NCBI GenBank assembly: GCA_021401465.1
Contig: JADDMT010000002.1
Coordinates: 620,001-684,000 of the forward strand
Length of the DNA: 64,000 nucleotides
Source: Teratosphaeria epicoccoides
Lineage: Eukaryota > Ascomycota > Dothideomycetes > Mycosphaerellales > Teratosphaeriaceae
Direction of reading: 5' to 3'
Part shown: positions 53,705-64,000 of the stretch, in pieces
How positions within the stretch are numbered: position 1 is the stretch's first letter
Layout of the letters: every line of letters begins with the position of its first letter
Made by a program: the position numbers and the translations under genes
Notes under the pieces: generated by a model
The model's database searches: none
Told to the model about the DNA's origin: nothing
Seen by the model: the letters and a program-made list of their open reading frames with translations, nothing else

Positions 53705-54333
53705 GCTGAGTGGGATAGGGTGAGGTGGGTTAGTCGGTGGGGTTGGGCGGGGCTGCTTTGGCTCCTTGGTGGGTCGAGGACTTACTTGAGGATTCGAGTT
53801 GGGTGTGTTCAGGGTGGTGGTTCGTAGACTGGCTATGGGAATACTGGTTTGGTTGTTTCTCAGCAGCGGGCTCGAAGGCATTATATCAATGTGTGACGGT
53901 CACTCTCCAAGGAGGCGCGTTCGATGGCGCTATGCCTTCGTGACTAGTGCAGCAGGTCACTCGTGCTGACCGTGCATATGCTGACTGTACCGATGGCTGG
54001 CCACATATACGTTGACCATACGGAAGGCATGGACCTACGTGCACTGCATAACGTGCTCCATGCATGCATCAATGAGGACAAGGAAGCAAGACGGCCTGTC
54101 CATTGATCCAGGAGGCGTCGTCTAAGAAGCGAGCTGTGGGTGTGTGGGATTTCCTCTTCCTGCGTGTGCACATTTAGCAAGATGCTGTTACAGCAATGTG
54201 TAGCCAGTCAAAAGCTCGTGATTGCAGTGAATGCACCGACACCAGCACTAGCCTAACCAGGAATAGCTCCGTATCTCAGATTGAACAATCCCGTTCCATC
54301 AACATTGTCTTGACAGCATCGTCGAAACACGCC
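53705..54333. other. Divergent promoter, including a probable 5'UTR intron
   Basis: The part up to about 53881 is the leader of the minus-strand gene with an intron of about 80 bp next to its ATG. The rest is the promoter of the AIM9-like gene. No other gene is seen. Confidence 0.55.
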
Positions 54334-56036
54334 ATGAGTCTCAGGCGGTGTTTCTCAGCATTGCGGCGTAAGTCTGTAGACTGGAACCAACATGCCGACT
54401 TTTTCAAGTTCACCCGTGGACGATTCGTTAGCCATGAAGCAGACGAGATGGCGAGGCGGCATATCAGGTTTGATATGAACGAGCTGTGCAAAGCCGCTGG
54501 CGCTGCGGTCGGTGGAGCATGCGTCAAAGTCGACAAATTTGCGGATGGCATGTACAACAAAGCTTTCCTGTTCACGATGGAGAATGGTGAGCAGGTGGTC
54601 GCCAAAGTGCCAAATCCTAATGCTGGCCTCGCGCACTTCACGACGGCGAGCGAAGTAGCTACGATGGACTTCGTGAGTGCAAGCGGTGCCCTGTGAGATG
54701 CAGTCCACTGACGAGTCTCAGATGCGGAGTACGCTCGACACACCAGCTCCTCGGGTGCTTGCCTGGGACTGTAGCAGCAGTAACGCTGTAAAGGCCGAAT
54801 ATATCATAATGGAAAAGGCCCCGGGCGTCCAGCTATCGACCGTATGGCCCAGCATGAAGTTCGATCAAAAGTTGAAAGTGATGAAGACTGTTGCGCGATA
54901 TCAAAAGTCGTGGGCAAAGACGTCGTTCGATCGCATTGGCAGCCTTTACTATGCGCAGGATCTGGACGTTGACGACCGCAAAGCACTCGTGTACGCTGAC
55001 GAGACTGGCAAAAAAGCTTCGGACGCTCGCTTCAGTATTGGCCCCATCGTCGGCAGGGAATGGAACGATCATGATCGAGCGAGCCTCAACTGTGACCGAG
55101 GACCGTGTAAGACTCCATGCTCAATCTTCGTATATTGATGATCACTAATGCGCACCATTAGGGACTACCAGTGAGAGCTACCGACGAGCGACGATTGAGA
55201 GAGACATTAAGGCTACTACGAACCTTCGCTCGTTGCCGAAATCATTGACAATGCTCTGCGGTCCCTCGCTATACCAGTCAACGCCCGAGAAAAAGCTTCG
55301 CGCTTGCATCGCGGCCTCGCAAGCGTTGCCACGAATCTTACCGCAAGAATCATGGGCATCCACATTCCACCTCTGGCACGACGATCTACATGACGAAAAC
55401 ATCTTTGTCGACACGGAAGACCATTCGACAGTCGTGTCCATCATTGATTGGCAGTCGTCTTTTGTTGGCCCCCTTTTTGACCACATCATCATGCCGGCTT
55501 TCCTCCAGTACGACGGACCGCCCGTAAAAGGCACAGAAAGACCCATCACGCCGCAACTATCAGATCTTTCTCCGGATCAAGAGGCTGTTGCCATCAAAGT
55601 CTACGATCAGCAGCTGCTCGTCAGCGGGTACAAGTTCCTGCTGCAGAATACTAACAAGACAGCGTTCGGCGCCCAATTGTTCGAAGAATCTGACGCTGGC
55701 ACGACGCTGAACGCATGTCGCAACATCTACGAAGCTGGTGAAGGGTACTGTCTGATCTCGCTGGCCAACTTGGAAGACCGACCTGTCGACTTCTCAGAAG
55801 GCGAGGTGGAAAGCATCCATGAAGACGCAGAGAAGATCATGATGAGCCTTCAGGCCATGGACACTATCAAAAAGGGTCTGGGTGACCTGTTCCCGGAAAA
55901 GGGCGTCGTGAGACCGGATCAGTACGATGAGGCGAAAGCGGCGTTGCGAAGGGTGAAGGCGCAGATCTTGGAGGAGGCGGCAGGGAATGAAGAGAAGAGG
56001 AGGCGATGGGAGGAGGTTTGGCCTTTCGACGATTGA
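54334..56036 (+). CDS. AIM9-like mitochondrial phosphotransferase (APH/kinase fold)
   Basis: Three exons, 54334-54672, 54722-55106 and 55162-56036, encode 532 residues. Introns are 49 and 55 bp (GTGAGT and GTAAGA donors) and splice in phase; the second junction recreates the Trp of DRGPW. The N-terminus (MSLRRCFSALRRKS) is basic and lacks acids, fitting a mitochondrial presequence. FFKFTRGRFVSHEADEMARR and VDKFADGMYNKAFLF mark the nucleotide-binding lobe, with VVAKVPNP carrying the ATP-binding Lys. The catalytic loop HDDLHDENIFVD (near 315) and IIDWQSS are the aminoglycoside-phosphotransferase catalytic and metal-binding motifs. Fungal relatives are named altered inheritance of mitochondria protein 9; the physiological substrate is not known. 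All kinase motifs are intact. ATG 54334 is chosen because the presequence starts there. Confidence 0.88.
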
Positions 56037-56156
56037 GACCGGGTCCGCTCGAGACTGTGATCGATAGATGATCTCACCAGCGGCTGATGGACGATCGAAC
56101 AAAGACCACACTATAGCCCGAGTTGCAAGATGCGGAAGTTCAACAAGCAATGACAG

Positions 56157-58566
56157 ATGGGATATCGAAGCTGCATTGTTCGAATGATTGGGAAGGCTTT
56201 CCAGTCCTTCTCACGGATCTGTACCGTCGCATACCAATTTCACAACGGATCTGCGATCAAGGCGGACAATGATGACGGCAGCAGACATTGTCCGGACAAC
56301 ACGGGCTCAGGTTCTCCTATTTTGACTCCAACTTCTCCTACCACCTGGGAATGCCCTGTTTGTTGCGAGGATCGACCTATTGGCAGCGAGCGATACACGT
56401 TCAGAAGTGTGACAATGAGACAGGGCAAGAGATACATCAAGTCTATTGTATCGAGTGCATAAGGCAATTCTTCAGGATCGCGATGCAGGACCCGCAAGCC
56501 TTTCTCGCTCATGTCGGAGACGAAGAGGAGGGTGATGAAGAGTATATCGTGCAATTGAATATCGAGGATTATGCAAAGAAATTGGAAGACGACGAGTTTG
56601 TCGAGAAATACAGAGAACTGATCGGGATTAACTCTGTGCACCCACCGCACGCTCGATTGTTTTGTCAAGGGACGTATGTTCAGAGGGTGCCCGAGGGTAG
56701 TGGTATATTGCAGGGGTCGAGGAGTTCAGAGGCCTTTAGTGGTCCGGCTCTCATATCCGACGAAAGCAGGCCGGAAACACCGACGTTAAACTCGAGCTCT
56801 GTGAAAAGTTTCTGGGGCAGCGGTCTCTCGTGCATGCGCGTAATGAGGATGACCGTGGTCCTCGTGAGTTCGTCCAGTGTCCGAAGTGCTTGGAAGTTGT
56901 CTGCAAGCAATGCGTGCAGCCGCAGCGCTTTCTTCTCCCGCCAGCCTTGCATGATTGCCAGTATAGAGAGCCGTACCCATTGGACGACGTGCCAAAGACG
57001 TGGGTGCGAGGGGTGGAGTTTCAGCTCTGTCCGGTATGCGGTGGACTCGGAGACCGATATGAAGGCTGCAACGACGTCAAGTGCGCTCGCAAGGCGACCT
57101 AGTGAGTCAACCTCCTGAATCACTGATTCATTGTATATGTTTTGCTGACTAGAGATGCGGCGTGCTGCAGCTGCTGGCTCTGCGGTCTTGATACTGCTGT
57201 CGATCGCGCTGGCCACGATCACTGGGGGCGAGGCTACTGTCCCTTAAGGAGCGGGACACCCCGTGAGTTCGTCCAGACCCTGCTCGGACGGGTCTTTGGC
57301 TTTGAGTCGGAAGAGTCGCTACCGGAGCTTGATAGGACAACTCCTGTACGGGCCCAGCAGGGCCGAGATCTCAGAGCTTTCGGAGCAAATACTTATCCGC
57401 CAATCCTGCAACACGATCCCACGTCGGGCTCCGGTATGATTCCCCGTTTAGAGTTCGATGTCACGTTGAGGAGGGTTCTTATGGTGCAGAAGTATCTGCA
57501 TGCCGACCGCGGAGCGGAAGAGCACTCATTTGACCATCCTGGGGTCAACGATCAGAATGGGCGGATCTACGATCTGGAGCGGCTGTTGCTGCACGCACGC
57601 TACGTGTTCGCCTGCGTCCATGACCTTGAGGCCCGAGATCGAAATGTCTGTAAGGACCAGTCGCGGCCTGACGTCGTGGACCGGCTCAGTTATACCCTCC
57701 ATTGTTACCGACTTCAGCGTCTGTGTTTCAAATTTGCTGGGGACGATTCCCGGAGATTGTTGGATCCGACCTTGGTGAACAACCTCTTGGCTCTTCCGGA
57801 AGACTTTCAATGCATGCAAATTCAGCTGGACAAGATCGATCACGATGCCGACCGGCGACCAGCTGTATGGCGAGACCTATGCACTTGCATCAGAGCCCTT
57901 GCCGATGTGTGGCATGAGCACGGCTACAATGCGAGAATGCTTGAGTGGCACGAGAGCAACAGATGGATCCTCGAAACCATGACTTTCTTGACATGGAACT
58001 TGGAAAAGGTGGTCGATACCGTTGACCCAACGCTACGCAGGCTGAATATATGGCAGAGCGCAGTCGTGCGAGTGGCTCTGTACAATCTGGCCGCCGTTCT
58101 GCGCGACGATCTTCAGCAATTCCAAGACTTTCATCGCGATTGGCTGACGTTGCGTCTGTTCGGCAGTAAGCTGTGCGAGGTCTTCCACTTAGGGAACAGC
58201 CAAGTGGACAATGACGAAGACTCCCTTATACCTGCTGACGTCTCGGATAAGTTTGCCCGAGCTGTCGTGGAGGATCTGAGGCTTCAGCCTGGCGATTACT
58301 TGCAACATGGGCCTGAACTGCAAGATCGCAATGGCACTTACGAAAGAGCTAGGGAGCTGTTTTATTTGCTCGACCCTTTTGCAGGTCGGGATGACTCCGT
58401 TCCGCCTCGCAGTGCGCTCGAAGCTATGCCGCAAGGACTCGTAAACCAAGTGGGCGAGATTCACAGGGACCGTGAGCGACTTCGCGGAGGCGGCGCGAGC
58501 GCGTTTGGACCATGGGGTCCATTATTTAACTGGTTAGCAGATTTTGCAGTGGGATCTGCTGAGTGA
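56157..58566 (+). pseudogene. RBR-type E3 ubiquitin ligase, one-base frameshift in RING1
   Basis: Coding pieces: 56157-56686 (frameshift near 56402), 56740-57101 and 57171-58566, about 762 residues. RING1 begins WECPVCCEDRPIGSERYTF in one frame and continues KCDNETGQEIHQVYCIECI in the next. One missing base in the TTC of ACGTTCAG is enough to join them, and no intron fits. Next come an acidic helical part (EDYAKKLEDDEFVEKY), then the in-between RING (QCPKCLEVVCKQC) and ELCEKFLGQRS. RING2 reads FQLCPVCGGLGDRYEGCNDVKC and, across a 69-bp intron (57102-57170), TYCWLCG followed by HWGRGYCP. RBR ligases pass ubiquitin through a RING2 Cys. The long C-terminal part is helical and unrecognised. The first intron is less certain (acceptor 56739 or 56769, both in frame). 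Recent loss or consensus error. Confidence 0.7.
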
Positions 58567-60441
58567 AAGCGTTTCTGAGCGTCTCGAGGAGCAATTGCGG
58601 AGTGACATGGAGCATTCGTTAGAGTACAGAGTTGATGCTGAACAAGCCAGTCCTGCAGAGCAGCCAGTGATCTCAATGGTCAGGTCAGTGGCTTTGACCG
58701 AGCGACACTTTGACTTGATGAGTGCTATGGTCACGGCTGGAACCACCGTCAGATTCGTCGGACGGGTAACTTTGATTTGACTCAAGCGTGCACAAATGGA
58801 TCTGGCCGCTGGGTTTTGACCAAGGTCTTTTAAGTGCTCCTACTCAAGCTATACCACATGGCACAGCGAGACTTTGCCGCAGACCTCAGACAAGAATCTC
58901 AAATCAAGCTCACGCTGCTCAGGACCGGATGATCAATCTGCTCATTCTCGCCCTCGATGTGTCGGTCGAGGCAGCAAAGTGATACTGCAATCGAGTGTAA
59001 GTACTCCTTCTACACTGGTGCTCTCGCTGACCCGAGCTGCGTCGCCAAAGCTTTCAGGGTGTCGCCAAAAGGTGTGTGCAGGTGATAAGCTGGAAAGCTT
59101 TGTGGCGGCTACCGCTCACTCGGCCTTCAACAATGAGCGCTGACTCTGCGGGGATCGCATATGAAGAGATGAGTAGGTGCCAGATTTGGATGCTGGGACA
59201 CAGTCCCAAGATCGACCAGCTCATCGAAAGGTGCAAAAAGACCGCCAAGCTTACACCATGGATCTTGCTGAAGTGAGCGGCATCGTAAGCCATCTGCGAT
59301 ACCGACACCACCGTCGATGAGGATCAAACAAGGCTTTGCAGGAGCCTCCGCTCAGTCACGGCCTGAAGACGTGCTTCCATTTGCTTTTGTAGGGGCGGCG
59401 GCAGGGGCTCTTACCAGATGCTTGTACCAGCGCCTCCATGGCTGACGTCCTGCCAAGAGTCGTCACCTCGCCGGCGCTCTTTTCGATGTCTTGCGGCTAT
59501 CGTGTCATAGCACTGCGACAGACAAGCTCTAGAAGCGCAAACCTCCACAGCACCGCGGACATTCTAATCGAGACCAGTGTGGTCCGGAAGCGCATCAATT
59601 GCTATCAAGTCATTCTTCCAGCGACTGATCCGAGGAAGATCCCTGTTGCGTTTTGACACTGCCGGTGCCTCACGGAAGCTGCTTTGCTCGTATCGTGTCT
59701 TTGTGGAGCGACAGGAGTTGGTGCCGAGCTGTTGGTGCTGCCAACTATGGCACGTGGACGCACACTCTTGAAGGATCTGGCTTTCGATCATGGCTGCTGG
59801 ATGCTTCCGGGCACATGTTTCGTGGACTTCCCTCGGTGGACTGATTAAACTCAGTTACGGGCAAGATACGGGCAAGACTGCACCATGAGACAAGCAATTA
59901 CGCGTCCAAAATTGGATTGCAGAGATCAACAGACGTGACTCACCCCGCCGGAGACGAAAAGATGCAGACATGGGATCACGCTCAATCGTCTATGTCAGAC
60001 TCATCTGATGATCGTCTTCTGGTAAGTCGTCGAAAGACTGGCTCTCCTGATAGAGCCTGTCAACGACAAATGACAACCTCACCCGCGTTCGCCTGCGCAT
60101 CGGGTACGGCCTTCGCTCTCGTCAGCTTGCATTTCCGACGAGAGTTCACTAAAGACAAGGTCGATATTGCAGACACCGATAGCATTGGCTCGCGTGCCTC
60201 GATCACTGCACAAGCAAGTCCAAGACAGCCAAAGAGCACGGGCACGTGTGGGAAGGCCTTCATAGCCTCAATGTCCTTGAACGCCTCCTTCTATCGCTCG
60301 TGGAAAAGGATTGCTGTCTCCCTGTGGTCTGCTCTCCCAAAGTCTGGGCGAAAAGGGGGCGGGTACGATCTTCGTCTGTTTCCCCTTCGTTGACTTGTTC
60401 CAGCTTAGCCAATCACCCCATGGCTCCAGCTCAGCATTAGA
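58567..60441. other. Gene-poor stretch
   Basis: No gene supported over 1.9 kb. A plus-strand frame at 59917-60393 (158 codons) is Ser/Arg-rich and unrecognised; it might belong with the frame that follows. Confidence 0.45.
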
Positions 60442-61092
60442 ATGCTGCGAGTGCCTCCTCAGCCATCAAGTCTTCATGCTGCGCTTGGCGCAATCCCTGT
60501 CGAACGTGACCAAGGCTCTGGTCAGCAACGAATGTACGTAAGGGCTTTCGACCGTCTGCGGGACTTGGTGCACCAGTACGACAACAACGCAATGCTCGTA
60601 GTTCTCGACGTGCCTGAATGGAAAGGACGAGGATGGAAAGATGGAACCCCTGATCATTCCCGCGGGAGTATAGCAGACGCATTAATCCCATTGGACAAGA
60701 TCACCTGCGCTACTTCCATGAATAGGGACAATCAGGAAGCAGAATGCATCAGAATCCTCGACCAAGGAGAACAAGTCCCATACAGGCTCCGTCGCCGCCT
60801 CAATATCATAGAGCCAATGATCTGCCTACAGCTCCGCCTACAGCTCCACCTCTCAGAGCCAGGCAAACACACCAGGCACAGAAACAGCGAGATGGACCGA
60901 CGTATCGACGCCTTCCACGAAAACGTACGAGAAAGCCGAGGCGAGACGCACGGTTCCCTAAATGGTCTCGTGGCGATGACAAACTTGTTTAACATCCTGG
61001 TGAACAATTTCTTAGAGCCTGCCGTGACAGACCTCACTGTGGCCCTCCAGCGCATGCGGCCCAATCTAAGGCTGAGATCTAATCAATCCTAG
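60442..61092 (+). CDS. Hypothetical protein, weak support
   Basis: An ATG-initiated frame of 216 residues in an otherwise gene-poor area. Its content looks moderately coding: AFDRLRDLVHQYDNNAMLVV, LDVPEWKGRGW, then a charged region and a C-terminal helix-like NLFNILVNNFLEPAVTDLTV. No domain is recognised and there is no signal peptide. A GTACGT donor-like site lies at 60535 and the sequence just upstream in another frame (VFMLRLAQSLSNVTKALVS) also looks helical, so the true gene, if any, may be spliced differently. It could equally be a chance frame. Neighbours give no hint. Confidence 0.3.
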   Translation: MLRVPPQPSSLHAALGAIPVERDQGSGQQRMYVRAFDRLRDLVHQYDNNAMLVVLDVPEWKGRGWKDGTPDHSRGSIADALIPLDKITCATSMNRDNQEAECIRILDQGEQVPYRLRRRLNIIEPMICLQLRLQLHLSEPGKHTRHRNSEMDRRIDAFHENVRESRGETHGSLNGLVAMTNLFNILVNNFLEPAVTDLTVALQRMRPNLRLRSNQS

Positions 61093-63636
61093 TATTAAAG
61101 CAGCCGTTGGAAGTGGGTCAAAATTCGACTGAATATCCCGAGCAACTCATCCTCCTGGTGGATAGTATTCGACGCCAGCCCAAAACTCTCCTCAACACTC
61201 GAGCCGGCGGCGCATTTGTGGGGCGAATCCTTTTGCTTGCAATCACCTAATAGGACAAATCGAATCAATTCCTGCTACAAAGTCCATCCATTCGCTCAAT
61301 CACGTCTATCTTGTACCAAGGAAATGATGTGACCCATCCGCTGGATCACTGGCAGGCGTCTGAACCAGAGTTAATGCGGATACCTGTTGATCTAGGTAGC
61401 CAGCACATGCTGATAGCCGTTGAGGCAGAGCTTGACCACCGCCGCGGACTGTAGTCTGAGTGCTGACCACGCTCTTGTTTAATACAACCGCATGCTTCTG
61501 CTCCGCATACCAGCTCCCCTTGAACGCCCACTCCAAACTCAGGCTTGGGCATATCGTAGGATCGAGCGCGCGGCCCAGCGTTTCAGCTTCAGCTCTTCGT
61601 CCGCACCGAAGCCGAGAACTAGATCCCAGCTAAGAAACATCTGGCATCCTCCGCTACAGCCCCGGCCATCATCGCCCTGAAGCTGCCAGACTAGAGCTGT
61701 GGAGCATGACTCCTAATACATCCGTGTCTGTTTCTGCGACCAAAGTTTCCAGGAACTTTGCCCACCTACGCGACTACTACGCGCGCTCGGATGTCGTGCA
61801 AGCCGCGGCGATAGTCTGGGCTGCGCAATGCTTGCATAATCCCTGCTTATTTTCAATTTCAGACGAGCGCGCGACTCAGGGGGCGTGGGAAGAAAACTTT
61901 GACGGAGCGGTGGGGCGCGGTGATGCAGGCAGATGCAGAGATCTGGCCGTGGAGGAGGTATTGCGCGGAGGCCATCGGGAGTCGGTACCAGGTGGTTGCG
62001 TTGCGGCGTTTGGGGAGGGTGGAGCCGTATGATAGCGGGCTGGACGGGTGGATAGCGATGAAGAGGGGAGTGGTGGATGAGACGGTGCTTGACACGGATG
62101 AGAAGGAACATTGGGAGGGGAGCGAGGGAGGGTTGATGGGCAAATTCCTGGAGGATGAACATGAGATTTGGGGGGTCGCAGGTTCGAAGGCGGGTGATTG
62201 TGGTGAAGAGCTGGAGGGCAGGGTCGAAGTTTGAGGCGATGAGAGTCTGGAGGGTGGGTCGACGATGCTGCCTCCTCCTTCGCCACTCTGGCTTGACAGT
62301 CAGATCTCCAAATTCTGCAATTTTCGGAGGTTGTGGCTTCTCAATGAGCAAGCTGAGGCATTGGAGGAATATTGCCGCATCTCTGGACGCGAGGTCATGT
62401 ACGGCGAGCTGGTCGACATTCAAGAAGGGTCGCCCGAGTCGTGGCTTGTTCTGGATGACTGGGACTTGAAATTGGAGCGGTTATGTACGTCGAAACGGTA
62501 TGGACATGGCGGAGCAGAAGTGATGTTTCAGCAGAAATATCCGGCCTAAGAGGTCGAGACGAAATGCGCCTGGTCGAATGTTTCCTGTTGGAAAACCAGG
62601 TGTGGGATGCAGCAGTGGCAATGAGAGGACGTCTGAGTACACAATGTCGCTTAGTCGGTCAGGTCTTCGGATCATGAGTCAACGGTCGGCAAGGAAGCGT
62701 CGAGAGGACTCTCTGCGAGTTGCGCCGCGTCGCTGCTGTGGTCGGTAGTCTCACTCGGAGAAAGTGTGCGATAGGCGGCACGTGGAAGAATCGACGATGT
62801 GCGGTTATCGTATTCGATCGATCGAAGGTGGCTTCAGATTAAGACCATAGAGATGTCCGTCAACCTTCACAGAGGCCTGTCTGTACCATCTTGGCCGCAT
62901 GGCCGCAGTGAGCTTCCTTGTGGCACTAGAAGAAACCTAGAGCCCGGGACTGGAGCACTAGCCAAGCATTAGAAGTGCCGTGATCATCCAGGCTGTTTGG
63001 CGGCTACACCTAGCGTGGAGAGCTCACAGGGCCTAGCGGTCTCGCAACACGAGACCAACGCTGATACCCATCGGAATATCCACGGCGCCGCCAGTTTCTT
63101 GACGCATGTTAAACTCGCAGCTGTGTTATTGATAAGGTCTCCGATTGTTGGCAGGACGAACAGAGTCTGCACTTTTCCCACGGTCTCCGATATCAGTAGC
63201 CCTACGGGTGAAATCAAATCAGAATCAACCTGCCTGTTCGCGTACTGCGGTTGATTACAATGTCTTGCTGATAGTACTGAGTGAGCACTGTTCCGACCGA
63301 CTGTCTGACGATTGGTCAGACAGTCTAGCATTCAGTCAGGTCAATGGTGATGACTAGCTGCATTCACAGCAACCCGATGACAGTCCGTCCGACACTGGCG
63401 TCTAAATCTACTGAGACACCGCTTGTCGAAGCATCGACAGCGTCTCATAAATTGCCGGCTCTCGCCATTCCGAGGCCTATGCAGATCTCAACACTGCTTT
63501 ACTCACTGGTATGCCGTAAGTCAGACAAAGGACTGGACTGAATCCAACGTCTCCTCCTATACACAGTGAGCTAACACCTTCACGACACTGAGTACAGGCA
63601 AACAACTAATGCATCGGAGACAGAATCAAGAACAAT
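61093..63636. other. Gene-poor stretch with a possible unresolved gene at 61706-62549
   Basis: On the plus strand, three successive frames look weakly coding: from 61706 (KVSRNFAHLRDYYARSDVVQ), from 61899 (IWPWRRYCAEAIGSRYQVV, then DGWIAMKRGVVDETVLDTDE) and from 62265 (FRRLWLLNEQAEALEEYC, then WLVLDDWDLKLERL). They may be exons of one gene or remains of it, but I could not find a consistent splice set and recognise no family. The rest holds nothing I can support. Confidence 0.4.
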
Positions 63637-64000
63637 GAAGCTGGCGATCCTCGCAGCAGTTTTTGCACACCTCGCGCGGTCGGAATGGCCTGAAACCTGG
63701 CCCACCTGTGCGGGGGTACGATGCTCCAGAAATGCTACTGGCATATGTGGCACACCAGAGGGCAAAAGACCTTGGGAATGCCATGACAAATATAGACTCT
63801 TCGACAGGACCAAGAAAACTCACGATCTAGCCGTCAAGGACGGGGAGACGACGCTACAGATCTACAGCGACAACACACTTTACCTGTTTTGTGAAAACGG
63901 GCACTGTCTGGACAAATGGTACTGCAGGGCTGATCTACATTGGCGCGATGAAGCAGACAAGAAATGGGATGGGTGGTGGGTGATACCACAGGGCAATACA
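63637..64000 (+). CDS. Secreted cysteine-rich small protein, 3' end cut by window edge
   Basis: The ATG at 63637 (context AGAACAATGA) opens a frame that stays open to the right edge, 121 residues so far. The N-terminus is a short signal peptide (MKLAILAAVFAHLARS). The mature part contains eight cysteines (in PTCAGVRC, GICGT, WECHD, LFCENGHC and WYCRAD) and many Trp residues (EWPETWP, HWRDEADKKWDGWW). No domain is recognised. The pattern fits a secreted effector-like or antimicrobial-type protein; that role is inference. The gene is single-exon as far as it can be seen. Length and end are unknown because the window stops. Confidence 0.65.

Noticed and set aside
1..64000. tRNA, rRNA and CRISPR features
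   Set aside because: No cloverleaf with a GGTTCRA-type T loop, no rRNA-like sequence and no regularly spaced repeats could be found by eye; CRISPR arrays are not expected in a fungal nuclear genome.

Overview
The window comes from a filamentous ascomycete (Pezizomycotina), most likely a Dothideomycete. That placement is an inference from gene style, not a database match. The support is short GT-AG introns (47-83 bp) with CTGAC/CTAAC-like branch sites, a Zn2Cys6 regulator, fungal families (JIP5, Tho1, an AIM9-like kinase, a fungal RBR ligase), small secreted cysteine-rich proteins and long gene-poor spacers. I support about 22 protein genes, several with short exons that an open-reading-frame scan would miss, plus one clear pseudogene.

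Left part (1-9 kb): a CorA-like gene runs off the left edge on the minus strand. It is followed by a four-exon SAM methyltransferase, a cupin-like conserved gene broken by a one-base frameshift, a gene-poor stretch, and a Zn2Cys6 transcription factor whose zinc cluster is spread over three exons. Middle-left (9-19 kb): a 1197-residue mostly disordered protein with a C-terminal coiled coil and membrane segment, a selenoprotein-W-like (Rdx) gene with a microsatellite intron and a 45-bp duplication across its splice acceptor, S-formylglutathione hydrolase, and a head-to-head pair encoding RNA polymerase subunit Rpb6 and TFIIIA.

19-34 kb: a 4.6-kb gene-poor spacer, a 1603-residue protein ending in a degenerate methyltransferase domain, a decayed inositol-dehydrogenase-type oxidoreductase pseudogene, a small secreted cysteine-rich protein, and the SAP-domain protein Tho1.

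34.8-40.4 kb: a compact fatty-acid catabolism cluster. An AMP-dependent acyl-CoA ligase (C-terminal AKL, one-base frameshift) is divergent from an acyl-CoA oxidase (C-terminal AKL), followed by a hydratase/isomerase. A CCGAGG element, the core bound by the fungal fatty-acid regulators FarA/FarB, lies in each of the two intergenic promoters. The three proteins would supply activation, first oxidation and double-bond handling of an acyl chain in peroxisomes.

40-64 kb: a 3-kb gene-free stretch with LTR-like and simple-repeat relics, a secreted ferritin-like protein with a 20-residue tandem repeat, NatC subunit Naa38, a membrane-anchored unknown protein, the ribosome-biogenesis WD40 protein JIP5, a raffinose-synthase family glycosidase, a small unknown protein with a probable 5'UTR intron, an AIM9-like phosphotransferase, an RBR-type E3 ligase with a one-base frameshift, gene-poor sequence, and a secreted cysteine-rich protein cut by the right edge.

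Three otherwise well-preserved genes each carry one single-base frameshift. These are either recent gene losses or residual consensus errors in the assembly.
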